The notes below the pieces were generated by a model, which saw nothing but the letters and a program-made list of their open reading frames with translations, did not search any database and was not told where the DNA came from. This document shows positions 40,632 through 49,273 of a DNA stretch of 64,000 nt, piece after piece. Numbering within the stretch: position 1 is the stretch's first letter; each line of letters starts with the position of its first letter. Made by a program: the position numbers and the translations under genes. Source of the stretch: CAWJKP01 sp963843465 (GTDB taxonomy: Bacteria; Planctomycetota; Planctomycetia; Pirellulales; Thermoguttaceae); contig CAWJKP010000002.1 of the NCBI GenBank assembly GCA_963843465.1, positions 868,001 through 932,000 on the forward strand, in the 5' to 3' direction.

Positions 40632-42164
40632 TCACGGTCGAGTTGCTCCCTCGGTAATCAGACCCAGGCGGTCCTGCTCCTTGGGACAGTACCAGAAGCA
40701 GCGGCCGCAGGCGACGCAAGCCGAACGGTCGGCCATATACTCGGTCCGCCGCCGGCGGAGGGAAAGCTGTATCAATTTCAACCCGATCACCAGTCCGACC
40801 CAGGCCCCCAACAGGCTGCCGGCGAAAGCAAATCGCCCTCGCAGCCTGTCCGCCTCGCGATACAGCTCCTCGGCCGGGCAGCCCGTGTTGCGGAAGGCGT
40901 CGCTGGCGTCGATCGTGCCCTGGACCGCTCCGGTCTTCTCCTGGTAGACGCGCTCGGCCAGCCGCCAGGTCGGATTGAGGTGGGCCAGGGCTTCGGCCGT
41001 TCGGCGTCCCAGCCCGAAGCCGGCGGCCACCAGTAGCGGCAGGAGCACCAGCAGCACCGCCAGCCGCCTCCGCCCCCGGGGCCGCTCGTCGGCCGACGGC
41101 TCGGCGGTCGGTTGGCGGATCGCCCCGTAGGGGCAGGCGTCCTCGCAGAGCTGGCAGTTGATGCACTCTTGCGGCGGTATCCGCGCGTGCCATTTCGCCA
41201 GTGGCGAGATCAGGCGGAAGATGGCTCCCAGCGGGCAGAGGTAACGGCAGTACGGCCGGCCGATGAACATCCCGATCACCAGCAGACAGCCGCCGAAGAT
41301 CAGCATGTTGATGCTCCCCGTGCGGCGGAAGAAGCTCACGAAAGGATCGTACTGGCAGATCACGAAGGCCGTCCCCGTCGCCGCGTAGAGCACCGCGGCG
41401 CCCAGGTAGACGTAGGGGATCAACCCCAAGGCGTGCTCCAGCGCGGCGGGCACCTTCACCGGCCTGACGACCGCCAGCTCCTGCACCGCGCCCAACGGGC
41501 AGACCGACGCGCAAAACGTGCGGCCGAAAAACAGCGTAAACAAAAGCGGCAGGGCGAAGATCAGCACGACCGAAACGGGGATCGCGTAACCCGAGTCGAA
41601 CAGCGCCAGCGTCACGTTCTGGATGGCCCCGATCGGGCAGACGCACCCCTCGCGCCAGAATCCCAGCCAGGCCAGCGAGAAGATCGAAAGCCCCAACAGT
41701 CCCCGCCGCCAACGCTTCACCAGCGCGAAGTAAGTAGCCAGCGACAGGGCCGCCGCCAAAACCGCCACGTCGAGATAGTCCCAGCCCGCCGCCCGCGGCT
41801 GTACCGCTTGGACGTTGGGCAGCGGCTCAGGCAGCCGGTGGCTGGTGAAGTCGGGCGGGGGAAAACGCTCCGCCGCCAAGGCCGTCGCGGCCACGGCCGT
41901 CAGCATCACCACCGCCAGGACCGCGGCCGCCACGACCACACTAGCCCGAGGCGCAAGCGAGGGACCAGTAGCCCGAAGCGCAAACGAGGGACCAGTAGCC
42001 CGAAGCGCAAACGAGGGACCAGTAGCCCGAAGCGCAAACGAGGGACCAGTAGCCCGAAGCGCAAACGAGGGACCAGTAGCCCGAAGCGCAAGCGAGGGAC
42101 CGCTGCGCCTCCCTCGCTTGCGCTTCGGGCTAGTGTCGCTGGTGGCCGCGTGCCGTAGCTTCAT
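40632..42164 (-). CDS. Membrane polyferredoxin, NosR/NapH-like
   Basis: A 510-residue protein with several membrane helices and paired Cys motifs: C-V-C-P-I-G-A, C-A-S-V-C-P-L-G-A, C-R-Y-L-C-P-L-G-A, the ferredoxin C-I-N-C-Q-L-C-E-D-A-C-P-Y-G-A-I and a final C-V-A-C-G-R-C-F-W-Y-C-P-K. It should shuttle electrons across the membrane, as NapH/NosR do. The ATG at 42164 overlaps the ferredoxin stop as ATGA. Residues 10-75 are encoded by a tandem repeat array, so the natural N-terminus has been expanded. GTG at about 41943 after the array is an alternative start. Confidence 0.85.
   Translation of the reverse strand: MKLRHAATSDTSPKRKRGRRSGPSLALRATGPSFALRATGPSFALRATGPSFALRATGPSFALRATGPSLAPRASVVVAAAVLAVVMLTAVAATALAAERFPPPDFTSHRLPEPLPNVQAVQPRAAGWDYLDVAVLAAALSLATYFALVKRWRRGLLGLSIFSLAWLGFWREGCVCPIGAIQNVTLALFDSGYAIPVSVVLIFALPLLFTLFFGRTFCASVCPLGAVQELAVVRPVKVPAALEHALGLIPYVYLGAAVLYAATGTAFVICQYDPFVSFFRRTGSINMLIFGGCLLVIGMFIGRPYCRYLCPLGAIFRLISPLAKWHARIPPQECINCQLCEDACPYGAIRQPTAEPSADERPRGRRRLAVLLVLLPLLVAAGFGLGRRTAEALAHLNPTWRLAERVYQEKTGAVQGTIDASDAFRNTGCPAEELYREADRLRGRFAFAGSLLGAWVGLVIGLKLIQLSLRRRRTEYMADRSACVACGRCFWYCPKEQDRLGLITEGATRP
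41943..42131. repeat. 27-bp tandem repeats plus 22-bp palindrome inside a gene
   Basis: Six units of AGCCCGAAGCGCAAACGAGG-type sequence, each 27 nt, start at 41943, 41970, 41997, 42024, 42051 and 42078. An inverted copy lies at 42110-42131 and makes a perfect 22-bp palindrome with 42078-42099. The 27-nt period keeps the frame and encodes repeats of G-P-S-F-A-L-R-A-T. Confidence 0.93.
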
Positions 42165-42733
42165 GCTTTCCGCTTCCTGTCTTTGAGCAGGTAAGGGCTG
42201 CTGGCCGGCACGCGGACGAAGGCCCGCGACGGGCAGGCCACGGCGATCGAGCACTCGTTGCAGTTCAGACAGCGATCGTGCATCACTTGCAGGTGCAGCG
42301 AGCCGTTGCCGAAGGCCGCGCAGCCCTTCACGCACTTGCCGCAGGCGATACAGAGCGACTGGTCGATCGTGTATTCGAAGTAGGGGTCCTCGACGAAGCG
42401 CCGCTGGATGGCCCCCGTCGGGCAGAGCTGGTTCTCCGCCCCCGAGTTCAAGTCGTTGGGCTCCGGCTCGAAATAGCCCGTGCAAAGATCGCAATAGCCG
42501 CAGATGGCGAAGATGTCGACGCATTTGACGGCCGAGGTGTCCAGCACGCAGTAGGTGGCGCAGTTGTTGCAGGCGATGCACTTTTCCGGGTCGATCTGCC
42601 AGACGTTGGCCTCCGCCCGGCCTTGGCGTCCGGCGAGGAAGCCGCCCAAGCCGGTCACCCCCAGGGCGCCGAGCAGACGCAGGCTGTCGCCCACGAAACC
42701 GCGACGGTCGAGCTTGCGATCGGGCCCGGTCAT
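42161..42733 (-). CDS. Tat-exported polyferredoxin
   Basis: A 190-residue protein with a Tat signal (D-R-R-G-F-V-G near the N-terminus, then a hydrophobic stretch). Cysteine groups are C-I-A-C-N-N-C, C-G-Y-C-D-L-C, C-I-A-C-G-K-C-V-K-G-C and C-L-N-C-N-E-C with matching C-P motifs, enough for three or four [4Fe-4S] clusters. It is likely the periplasmic electron carrier of the operon, before the NapH-like protein. ATGA overlaps on both sides. Confidence 0.9.
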   Translation of the reverse strand: MTGPDRKLDRRGFVGDSLRLLGALGVTGLGGFLAGRQGRAEANVWQIDPEKCIACNNCATYCVLDTSAVKCVDIFAICGYCDLCTGYFEPEPNDLNSGAENQLCPTGAIQRRFVEDPYFEYTIDQSLCIACGKCVKGCAAFGNGSLHLQVMHDRCLNCNECSIAVACPSRAFVRVPASSPYLLKDRKRKA

Positions 42734-43059
42734 GACGCGCGCTCCTGATCGCCGTCCTGCAATCGTAGGGTGGGACAAGGCCGCCCTGGCGGCCGCCGGC
42801 CCACCAAGGACTGAACCGGTGGGCCGGCGCTCGCCTGGCGAGCTTGTCCCACCCTACTTGCTTTTGCCTGGGGCAACGTACAGCCAGCCCACACGGGGCA
42901 ACCGCGGCAAGTTGTTCGCCCTCGGCACTCGGCGGCCGGCAGTCGGGCCGTCCGCAACAACAGCGCGGCCGAAACGCCCGTCACGCCCGCCACCGCCGCC
43001 GACCGCAGAAAGCCGACGAGCAACTCCCGCCGGGCCAGCTTTCGCCGGGGACTAGCCAT
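42730..43059 (-). CDS. Small Tat-type Cys protein with repeat-encoded C-terminus
   Basis: A 109-residue protein. It has an N-terminal R-R-K-L-A-R-R-E-L-L-V-G-F plus hydrophobic helix (Tat-like), followed by C-R-G-R-T-T-C-R-G-C-P-V-W-A-G-C. The last 35 residues are encoded by the GTAGGGTGGGACAAG repeat at 42765-42857, yet the frame stays open and ends in an ATGA overlap with the ferredoxin gene. The Cys set could bind a cofactor. Its start overlaps the NHL gene stop. Confidence 0.65.
   Translation of the reverse strand: MASPRRKLARRELLVGFLRSAAVAGVTGVSAALLLRTARLPAAECRGRTTCRGCPVWAGCTLPQAKASRVGQARQASAGPPVQSLVGRRPPGRPCPTLRLQDGDQERAS
42765..42857. repeat. Double GTAGGGTGGGACAAG palindromic repeat, within a coding region
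   Basis: GTAGGGTGGGACAAGG and its inverse at 42842-42857 flank GCCGGCCCACC/GGTGGGCCGGC. It is read in frame as the C-terminus of the Tat Cys protein. Confidence 0.9.
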
Positions 43060-44416
43060 GTTTCTTCTCCTTCGTCACGTTCTGCTTGCGCTGGAAGATC
43101 CGCACGCGCCGGCCGGTCGGGTCGAGCACCAGGATCCGGCCCGTGCTGTCGGCCGCCACGTCGAACACGCCCAGCTTGTGGTCCGATCGCGTCTCCTCGG
43201 TGATCGTCGCCGTGGGGGCCAGCGTCTCGGGTCCCGCCACTACCGCCGCCAGGTCGCCCGCCGAACTGTAGACCTTGATCCGCGGAACCCCTTTTTCGGC
43301 CGTCACGATGCTGCCGTCGGGCAAAATGGCGATGTTCACCGGGTTGCAGCAGCCGCTGAAGCCGTCGACCCCCAACGAGGACTTGCCCCAGGAAACCTTG
43401 AGCTGGCCGCGGGTGTTGAAGGCCAGCAGATGATGACTCGCCGGATTGACCACCCACAACAGGCCGCTGGCATCCAGCGCCAGGTCGAAATAGGGACTGG
43501 GGACGACGAAACCGGGGACGTCATGTTTCACGTCCCGATCGCCGATCCGCCCCAGCAGCTTTCCCTCGAGGTTGTAGTGCCAGACGATGCGGTTTCCGGC
43601 GTCGGCCGCGAAGAAGTCCGCCCGGCCCGCCGCCAGCGACGTGAGCAGGGCCTTGGGCGAAAGGCTCGGCCAAACGGCCAAGCGGCTGCCGTCCTCGGCG
43701 TAGACCTCGACGTGATCCGTTATTCCCGCGTAGACCCGGCCGGGGTGCGATGCCAGGTCGACCGTCAGGCAGCCCGGCGGCCCGGAAAGCGTCCGTTGGG
43801 CCAACGGCCGGCCGCGGGCGTCGAAGACGAGCACGGCCCGATCGCCGGCCACGTAGATCTTGTCGTCCGGCCCCGCGGCAATCGCCCGGGCCTCGGCGAG
43901 CGAGAGGGGAAAACCGCCGGTCTCGGCGTACTGGATCAAGGCCGGATCGATCCGCTTGTAGCGGGAGAGGTCATAGTTGTAGACGGCCGGCAGGCGGTTG
44001 CCCTGTTGGCCCGACCGATCGATCCGCAACACGGCGACGGCGCCCGCCACGCCCGCCGCCACGACGACCAGGCCGATCACCAGGCCGATCCGCGCGATGC
44101 CGCGATTGGCCCTTCCGGACTTGGGATGTCCTGGCGTCAGCCCCGAAGGGGCGCCACTCGATAGCCCAGGGCGCAGCCCTGGGATGCGAGGCGCCCGTAA
44201 TGCCGAGAGCCCTGTAAGGGCGCGACAATCACGCCGCCCGGCTGGGCCGTTGCGCCCCGTTGGGGCTTGCCGACGGGACGGGCGAACCGGTTCCCCAGGG
44301 CTTCGCCCTGGGCTATCGAGTCGCGCCCCTTCGGGGCTAAACACCAAGCCCTTTTCCAAAGCATCTCCGCAAAGCCTTGCCCGCAGGGTCGCTCGGGTTT
44401 CAACGTCGGGCCTCAT
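43052..44416 (-). CDS. NHL-repeat beta-propeller protein, membrane anchored
   Basis: A 454-residue protein. A membrane helix at about 105-130 (I-G-L-V-I-G-L-V-V-V-A-A-G-V-A-G) is followed by an NHL-type propeller, with motifs such as G-P-D-D-K-I-Y-V-A-G-D, S-G-L-L-W-V-V-N-P and L-P-D-G-S-I-V-T-A. The 85 residues before the helix are largely encoded by a palindromic repeat (44139-44338). The ATG at 44416 overlaps the PQQ-protein stop as ATGA. The C-terminus is basic (K-E-K-K-H-G). Confidence 0.83.
   Translation of the reverse strand: MRPDVETRATLRARLCGDALEKGLVFSPEGARLDSPGRSPGEPVRPSRRQAPTGRNGPAGRRDCRALTGLSALRAPRIPGLRPGLSSGAPSGLTPGHPKSGRANRGIARIGLVIGLVVVAAGVAGAVAVLRIDRSGQQGNRLPAVYNYDLSRYKRIDPALIQYAETGGFPLSLAEARAIAAGPDDKIYVAGDRAVLVFDARGRPLAQRTLSGPPGCLTVDLASHPGRVYAGITDHVEVYAEDGSRLAVWPSLSPKALLTSLAAGRADFFAADAGNRIVWHYNLEGKLLGRIGDRDVKHDVPGFVVPSPYFDLALDASGLLWVVNPASHHLLAFNTRGQLKVSWGKSSLGVDGFSGCCNPVNIAILPDGSIVTAEKGVPRIKVYSSAGDLAAVVAGPETLAPTATITEETRSDHKLGVFDVAADSTGRILVLDPTGRRVRIFQRKQNVTKEKKHG
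44139..44338. repeat. Large palindromic repeat inside the NHL gene
   Basis: AGCCCCGAAGGGGCG (44139-44153) mirrors CGCCCCTTCGGGGCT (44324-44338), and CTCGATAGCCCAGGGC mirrors GCCCTGGGCTATCGAG near the other end. Both AGCCCCGAAGGGGC and CCCAGGGC..GCCCTGGG are typical of planctomycete repetitive elements. It is translated in the N-terminal part. Confidence 0.88.
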
Positions 44417-45924
44417 GGCGAACCCTCCTTCGCGGCCACGTCGAGACAAACCATCCGCGTGAAATCGCGGACGATCAGCCGGCCGTGGACCAGGGCCATC
44501 GGTCCCCAGCAGTCGTCGCCGTCGAGCACCTGGGCGCGGGCCAGCTCCTTGTAAGCGGAGAGGCTGGCCTCGGCCAGGGTCAGAACGCCCCGGTCGTCCA
44601 GCACGTAGATCAGCCCATCGGCGATCAGGTAGGGCCCGCCGCCACCACCGCCGCCGGCGGCGGCGAACCGCCGCTGGCTGCCGCTGGACCAGACCTCCTT
44701 GCCGTCCGGATCGAGGCAGACCAGTTGCTTGTCTTTCTCGCGGACGCCGAAGAGGCGCCCCTGGTAGAAAATCGGCGTCTGCTGGGTCGAGCCGAACTGG
44801 CTGGGACTGAGGCGGAACAAGGTCTTGGCCGCAAACCGGCCGGAGTCCTCCTTCACCTGGAGCATCAACGCGCCCGAATTGTAGCCGCCGCAAAGGAAAA
44901 CCTTGCCATCGGGCAGGATCACCGGCGAGGGGCAGGTGGCGATGCTGATCTTCCACTCGGACGTTTGCCAAAGGATCGTGCCGTCATCGGCGGCCACTCC
45001 GGCCACGCCGCCCTTGCCGCAGTAAACGTACATCCGCCGCCCGGCAAGCTTCATGGGGACGATCGAAGCGTGGGTCATCCGCCAGTCTTGCGGATTGGGG
45101 CTTTTCCAGAGGGCCGCTCCGGTCTGGCAATCGACGGCCACCAACAGCGACGGCCCGCCGGGCGCCAGGATCGCACGCGGCCCCGACGGCCAATCGGTCT
45201 GGAGCAGCGGACACTGGCCCGCATACCACTCCGGCACCCGGGCCCCATACTGCCGCACCAGGTCCAGCATCCAGCGGCGCCGGCCCGTCGCCGGGTCGAG
45301 GCACAACACGTGGCACTTGGGACCCAGCGAGACGACGTACTTGTCGATCACCGCCGGCACGGTCCGCGACATGCCGTGGTTCTGCAACACCTTGTTCGGG
45401 TAGCGGTAGGCCCAGATCTCCTTGCCGTCGTCCAGGGAGAGGCAGCGGAGGCAGTCGGCCGACTGCTGGCGATCGTAGTCCAGCACGTAGACACACCCGC
45501 CGGCCACCGCCGCCCCGGCGAAGCCATCGCCCAGCTCGACCGACCAGAGCAGGCCAGGCCCCTTGTCAGGCCAATGGCGAGCCAGGCGAGCGCCCGGCTC
45601 GTCGCAGATTCCGTCGCGATGCGCGCCGCGGAAGCAAGGCCACCCGCCGGCAATCGCCGCGGCCTTTCCCGGCCCGGGCGTGAGCGTTCCGCGAAGCGTC
45701 GCGCCCGCGGCTCCCCCCGTGCCCGTCGCGGGCCGGCCATCCAGACCTGGCTGGCGGAGGCGCAACAGGGCCACCGGGCCTCGGTCCGGCCACGCGGCCA
45801 GGCGAACGAGTCCCGGCAAACGATCCACCCCCCTCCAGGGACCAACACGCATCCAGACCGCAAGGGCCCCCATCCCCAGCAGTGCCAGGGCGATGGGTGC
45901 AACGATGGCCAGGAGCTTATTCAT
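44413..45924 (-). CDS. PQQ-like beta-propeller protein, membrane anchored
   Basis: A 503-residue protein with an N-terminal membrane helix (L-L-A-I-V-A-P-I-A-L-A-L-L) and a PQQ-type propeller: W-P-C-F-R-G-A-H-R-D-G, L-L-W-S-V-E-L, D-G-K-E-I-W-A-Y and I-L-W-Q-T-S-E-W. A poly-Gly stretch is present near residue 430. Enzyme residues of true PQQ dehydrogenases are not evident, so it may be a structural or sensor propeller. It is first of the five-gene redox operon. Confidence 0.85.
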   Translation of the reverse strand: MNKLLAIVAPIALALLGMGALAVWMRVGPWRGVDRLPGLVRLAAWPDRGPVALLRLRQPGLDGRPATGTGGAAGATLRGTLTPGPGKAAAIAGGWPCFRGAHRDGICDEPGARLARHWPDKGPGLLWSVELGDGFAGAAVAGGCVYVLDYDRQQSADCLRCLSLDDGKEIWAYRYPNKVLQNHGMSRTVPAVIDKYVVSLGPKCHVLCLDPATGRRRWMLDLVRQYGARVPEWYAGQCPLLQTDWPSGPRAILAPGGPSLLVAVDCQTGAALWKSPNPQDWRMTHASIVPMKLAGRRMYVYCGKGGVAGVAADDGTILWQTSEWKISIATCPSPVILPDGKVFLCGGYNSGALMLQVKEDSGRFAAKTLFRLSPSQFGSTQQTPIFYQGRLFGVREKDKQLVCLDPDGKEVWSSGSQRRFAAAGGGGGGGPYLIADGLIYVLDDRGVLTLAEASLSAYKELARAQVLDGDDCWGPMALVHGRLIVRDFTRMVCLDVAAKEGSP

Positions 45925-46129
45925 ATTTCTTCAGTCTAACGCCTATGCTTGCGTCACGCCAATCGCAAATGATGTACGCGCTTCGGGATAGAGCCCATCG
46001 CAATTCTCAGGAAACCTGGCAGCGCGGAACCGAGACGCGGCGGGACAATCGAGGTGGGATCGATGCTGTCAGGAATAACCGGCGGGAACCTTCTTGTCAA
46101 CCACCGATAGAGCTATACCCAATGGCAAA

Positions 46130-46170
46130 GTAGGGTGGGACAAGCTCGCCTTGGCGGGCGCCGGCCCACC
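46130..46170. repeat. GTAGGGTGGGACAAG repeat, single copy
   Basis: Same family as at 36964 and 42765, here as one half unit between the redox operon and the toxin-antitoxin pair. Confidence 0.85.
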
Positions 46171-46263
46171 GACCTTGCCAATAGTTTTGTTCGACATCGT
46201 CAGCCGTTCTCTTTCCCCCGGCGGTGGCTTGCCAGGAAGGGACGGTCGATGTAAAGTGACCGT

Positions 46264-46497
46264 ATGACTCGCGTAAGGCTGGACAACTCGTTACGGGAGG
46301 CTGCCGAGGCCGGCACGCCTGTGGAGATCTTCGATCCGACGACGAATCGCGTTTACTACCTGATCTCCGCTGAGCAGTTCCAGAGGATGGCTGCCATACT
46401 TTCGGGTGACTTCGATCCTCGCGAACTGTATCCGATGATCGACAAGGTGATGGCCGAAGATGACGCCAAAGATCCCCTTCTGGACAGCTACCAGTGA
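46264..46497 (+). CDS. Antitoxin of MazEF-like pair
   Basis: A 77-residue acidic protein, M-T-R-V-R-L-D-N-S-L-R-E, with Y-Y-L-I-S-A-E-Q-F-Q-R-M. It looks like the small antitoxins that precede PemK/MazF toxins in planctomycetes and cyanobacteria. The stop overlaps the toxin start as GTGA. Confidence 0.75.
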   Translation: MTRVRLDNSLREAAEAGTPVEIFDPTTNRVYYLISAEQFQRMAAILSGDFDPRELYPMIDKVMAEDDAKDPLLDSYQ

Positions 46498-46844
46498 AGC
46501 GGGCCGATGTTGTCGTCGTTGAGATTCCCTACGTCCAAGGGCGTGGCGGCAAGAGGCGGCCGGCCCTGGTCGTGCAGAACGATCGCGACAACCAGCGTCT
46601 GACCAACACGATCGTTGCCATGATCTCAGGCAACATCGAGCACGCCCGTGAGGCCACCCAACTGTTCATTGATCCGGCCACTTCTGCGGGAAGTTCTTCC
46701 GGCTTGCACGGCCCGTCGGTCGTGAAGTGCTGCAATCTCGTTACTGTCGCACAAGCCGACATTCAACGCGTCATCGGCCGGATATCCCAGACCATGGTTT
46801 CCGAGTTGGAGAACTGCCTGAAGGCGGCTTTGGAGATCAGGTAA
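46494..46844 (+). CDS. PemK/MazF-family toxin
   Basis: A 116-residue protein with the PemK/MazF features: G-D-V-V-type start A-D-V-V-V-V-E-I-P-Y, G-K-R-R-P-A-L-V-V-Q-N-D, and S-V-V-K-C-C-N-L-V-T near residue 80. MazF toxins are sequence-specific endoribonucleases. The starting GTG overlaps the antitoxin gene, so translation is coupled. Confidence 0.9.
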   Translation: MKRADVVVVEIPYVQGRGGKRRPALVVQNDRDNQRLTNTIVAMISGNIEHAREATQLFIDPATSAGSSSGLHGPSVVKCCNLVTVAQADIQRVIGRISQTMVSELENCLKAALEIR

Positions 46845-46993
46845 CGGGTGGGGATTGGAGATACCGGCCGGCAGCGTGCCGTCGTCAACCGCGCGCATTG
46901 TGTTTCCCCCTTCCATCGGCTACAATGAAAACACAAGCCAAGGGGTGGCCGCCGCTTGGATGATTTTTCGTCATGCGGCCAGGAGCTTTCGCA

Positions 46994-47710
46994 ATGCGAT
47001 GCCGAGTCGCGGCTTTTCTGGCGGTCGTTGGAGGCTGGCTCGTGCGGCCAACTCCGGCGTTGGCAGGCATGCCATCGGTGAATCTGAGCGACTGGGCCGC
47101 GCTCCGTGTGGAAGCGATTTCGTTCTTCCTGCTGGTCCTCTTGGGCTCGGCTGCCGTGGTTCGTTGGCTTTGGAACTCGCTGGCTGCCGATTTCTCTCGG
47201 ATTCCACGGCTGACCTACCGCCGCGCATTGGCCGCAGTCGTGCTTTGGGGAGTGCTCCTGGCCATCGTGCTGACCATGATCGCCGGGGCCCGGGAGCTGC
47301 TGACGCCGGGGGCCTGGCAGAAGCAAGGGGTGCTCTATAAAGCGGCCAGTCCCGCGGAGCCCAAGCCGTCGGTCGGCGAAGCCAAAGACCCGCAAGACCA
47401 GCGCCGGCAACACCTAGCCGCGCTGCAAAAGGCCCTCTGGACGTACGCCGCCGCGCATGGCGGGAAGTTTCCGGCCGAGTCCGATTTGGCGATCGAAGCC
47501 TCGCTTTGGGAGATGCCCGGCGGAGGCGGAATGCGCTACCTGTATCAGACTGACAAGACGGCGGCAAACTCCGCCGATCTGGTCGAACCGCTCGCCTGCG
47601 AGCCGGAAATTTACGGCCCGAGCCGCCTCGTGTTGACCACCGGCGGGCAGATCGTACCCATGACCTCCAGCCAGCTTCGCCGCAAACTCCGCGCGGAGAA
47701 ATCGCCATGA
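46994..47710 (+). CDS. Hypothetical membrane protein (paralogue of 48740-49273)
   Basis: A 238-residue protein with a signal-like N-terminus and membrane helices (F-F-L-L-V-L-L-G-S-A-A and A-A-V-V-L-W-G-V-L-L-A-I-V-L). Shared words with the downstream paralogue are W-L-W-N-S-L-A and T-M-I-A-G-A-R-E-L-L-T-P-G-A-W. The C-terminal half resembles a pilin-like or DUF1559-related soluble domain. The ATG at 46994 follows AGGAG; 46973 is an alternative start. It overlaps the next gene by four bases. Confidence 0.75.
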   Translation: MRCRVAAFLAVVGGWLVRPTPALAGMPSVNLSDWAALRVEAISFFLLVLLGSAAVVRWLWNSLAADFSRIPRLTYRRALAAVVLWGVLLAIVLTMIAGARELLTPGAWQKQGVLYKAASPAEPKPSVGEAKDPQDQRRQHLAALQKALWTYAAAHGGKFPAESDLAIEASLWEMPGGGGMRYLYQTDKTAANSADLVEPLACEPEIYGPSRLVLTTGGQIVPMTSSQLRRKLRAEKSP

Positions 47711-48771
47711 AACGCGCCGGGTGGGGATGCGGCTGTCTGGCAGTGCTGGTGCTTGCCTTTCTGATCGTGCCGGAGTTGCTCGCTTTCCCTGTCGAGTTGG
47801 TTTTCTATCTCGTCGTAGGTTGGGTCCCGTTTCTGATGGGGACGATACCCCAGATGACGATCGAGCTCGCGGCGGTGGTAGTTGCCGGATGCTCGCTGGC
47901 GGTGCTGACGATAGCAGGCGACCTCCTTGCCCGTTGGTTGTCCGCCTCCCTCCACGCAAGCCCGGCCGCGCAGTCGCCGCGATGGCGGTTTCGCTGGACC
48001 ATGATTTGCGTGTTGCTGGTCGTTTTCACCTTCGCCGCCGGAATCGCCCTGGTCGCCACTTTCCACCAGGTCTGGTGGCTCGTCTCATCCAAGGAACCAC
48101 TGGTGGAGTTTGGCGGCGCGAGGGAGGCAGCCCGAAGAGCCCAGTCGCAGAATAACCTCAAGCAGTTCGGCCTGGGGGCGTTCAACTATGAGAAGATTAA
48201 GAAGCGGTTCCCTCCCGGCGGAACGTTCAACCAGTACGGCGAAGCGCAGCACAGTTGGGAGACGATGCTCCTGCCGTACATCGAATACGCGGAATCCGCG
48301 CCACCCAGGAAAGACTTGCCGTGGAATAGTCCGGAAAACGCGGAGTCCGTTAAGAAGCCGATCAGCGTCTTCCTCAACCCCGGCATTGGAGGAGGGCCCA
48401 AGGGAATAGAGTATTCTTCCGACGGTTACGCGCTGAGCCATTACTCGGTCAACAGCCGCGTGATGCACGGCAACTTCGCGGTGAGGAGGGAGGACGTCAA
48501 GGACGGCCTTTCCAACACGATCATGGGCGGCGAAGTCAACGCGAACTTCAGGCCCTGGGGAGACCCGGTCAATTGGCGGGATCCGGCCGTCGGGCTGGGA
48601 AAATCACCCGATGGGTTCGGCGGCCCTTGGAAATCCGGCGTAACGCAATTTCTCTTTATGGACGGCTCCGTACGCGCCCTGAGCAACGACACCGACCCCC
48701 AAGTCCTCAAGGCCCTCAGCACGCCGGCCGGCGGGGAGGATGTGCATGAATTTATGGAAAAGAACAAGTAG
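47707..48771 (+). CDS. DUF1559-type protein
   Basis: A 354-residue protein with four N-terminal membrane helices, then the DUF1559 core: A-R-R-A-Q-S-Q-N-N-L-K-Q-F-G-L-G, L-L-P-Y-I-E, L-S-N-T-I-M-G-G-E and F-L-F-M-D-G-S-V-R-A-L at the C-terminus. DUF1559 proteins are a large planctomycete family with pilin-like origins and unknown roles. Coupled to the previous gene by ATGA. Confidence 0.9.
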   Translation: MKRAGWGCGCLAVLVLAFLIVPELLAFPVELVFYLVVGWVPFLMGTIPQMTIELAAVVVAGCSLAVLTIAGDLLARWLSASLHASPAAQSPRWRFRWTMICVLLVVFTFAAGIALVATFHQVWWLVSSKEPLVEFGGAREAARRAQSQNNLKQFGLGAFNYEKIKKRFPPGGTFNQYGEAQHSWETMLLPYIEYAESAPPRKDLPWNSPENAESVKKPISVFLNPGIGGGPKGIEYSSDGYALSHYSVNSRVMHGNFAVRREDVKDGLSNTIMGGEVNANFRPWGDPVNWRDPAVGLGKSPDGFGGPWKSGVTQFLFMDGSVRALSNDTDPQVLKALSTPAGGEDVHEFMEKNK

Positions 48772-49273
48772 GTCCCGCTTGCCGAGCGGGACATCCGAAG
48801 TCCTGCTCGAAAGGCAGAACCTACGGGCGGCGCATTCGACGTTGCGGTGGGCCGTCGGTCTTCTTACCGCCGGAGCGCTGACGCTCATGGTCTTGCCGGC
48901 GATGGCGGGAATGGCGTCCCCGTTGCCTCAGGACGTCGCCAAATCGCTGCACCTGACCAGGCCCTCGGAGATGCGGTTGGAAGCGATCTCGTTGTTTGTC
49001 GCGGCACTGCTGATCTCGCCGCTGGTGGTCCGCTGGCTTTGGAACTCGCTGGCCCGGGATTTTCCCCGAATGCCGCGGATCACCTACGGCAGGTCGCTGG
49101 CCCTGGTGGTGATCTGGGGGCTCTTGTTCCTGGTGGTGCTGACGATGATCGCCGGCACCCGCGAGTTGATGACGCCTGGCACCTGGCGGAAGCAAGGGCT
49201 GCTCTACACGCTGCCCGCCAGCCAAGCGCCGGCCACGCTGGATCCCCAGCGCACCGCGGAGCAGAAACCGTGA
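48740..49273 (+). CDS. Hypothetical membrane protein, paralogue of 46994-47710 (shorter)
   Basis: A 177-residue protein that shares W-L-W-N-S-L-A-R-D-F-P-R-M-P and T-M-I-A-G-T-R-E-L-M-T-P-G-T-W-R-K-Q-G-L-L-Y-type sequence with the first copy but ends just after it. The start is uncertain: ATG 48740 overlaps the DUF1559 gene, while TTG 48842 would match the paralogue better. It ends in a GTGA overlap. Confidence 0.65.
   Translation: MCMNLWKRTSRSRLPSGTSEVLLERQNLRAAHSTLRWAVGLLTAGALTLMVLPAMAGMASPLPQDVAKSLHLTRPSEMRLEAISLFVAALLISPLVVRWLWNSLARDFPRMPRITYGRSLALVVIWGLLFLVVLTMIAGTRELMTPGTWRKQGLLYTLPASQAPATLDPQRTAEQKP

Noticed and set aside
41943..42131. CRISPR array
   Set aside because: The 27-bp units are joined head to tail without spacers and lie in a coding frame.
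42165..42581. Longer N-terminus for the NapH-like protein
   Set aside because: It overlaps the ferredoxin gene in another frame, while the ATGA overlap at 42161-42164 gives a natural start.
44417..44971. Longer N-terminus for the NHL protein
   Set aside because: The extension overlaps the PQQ-propeller gene in another frame; the ATG at 44416 is coupled to its stop.
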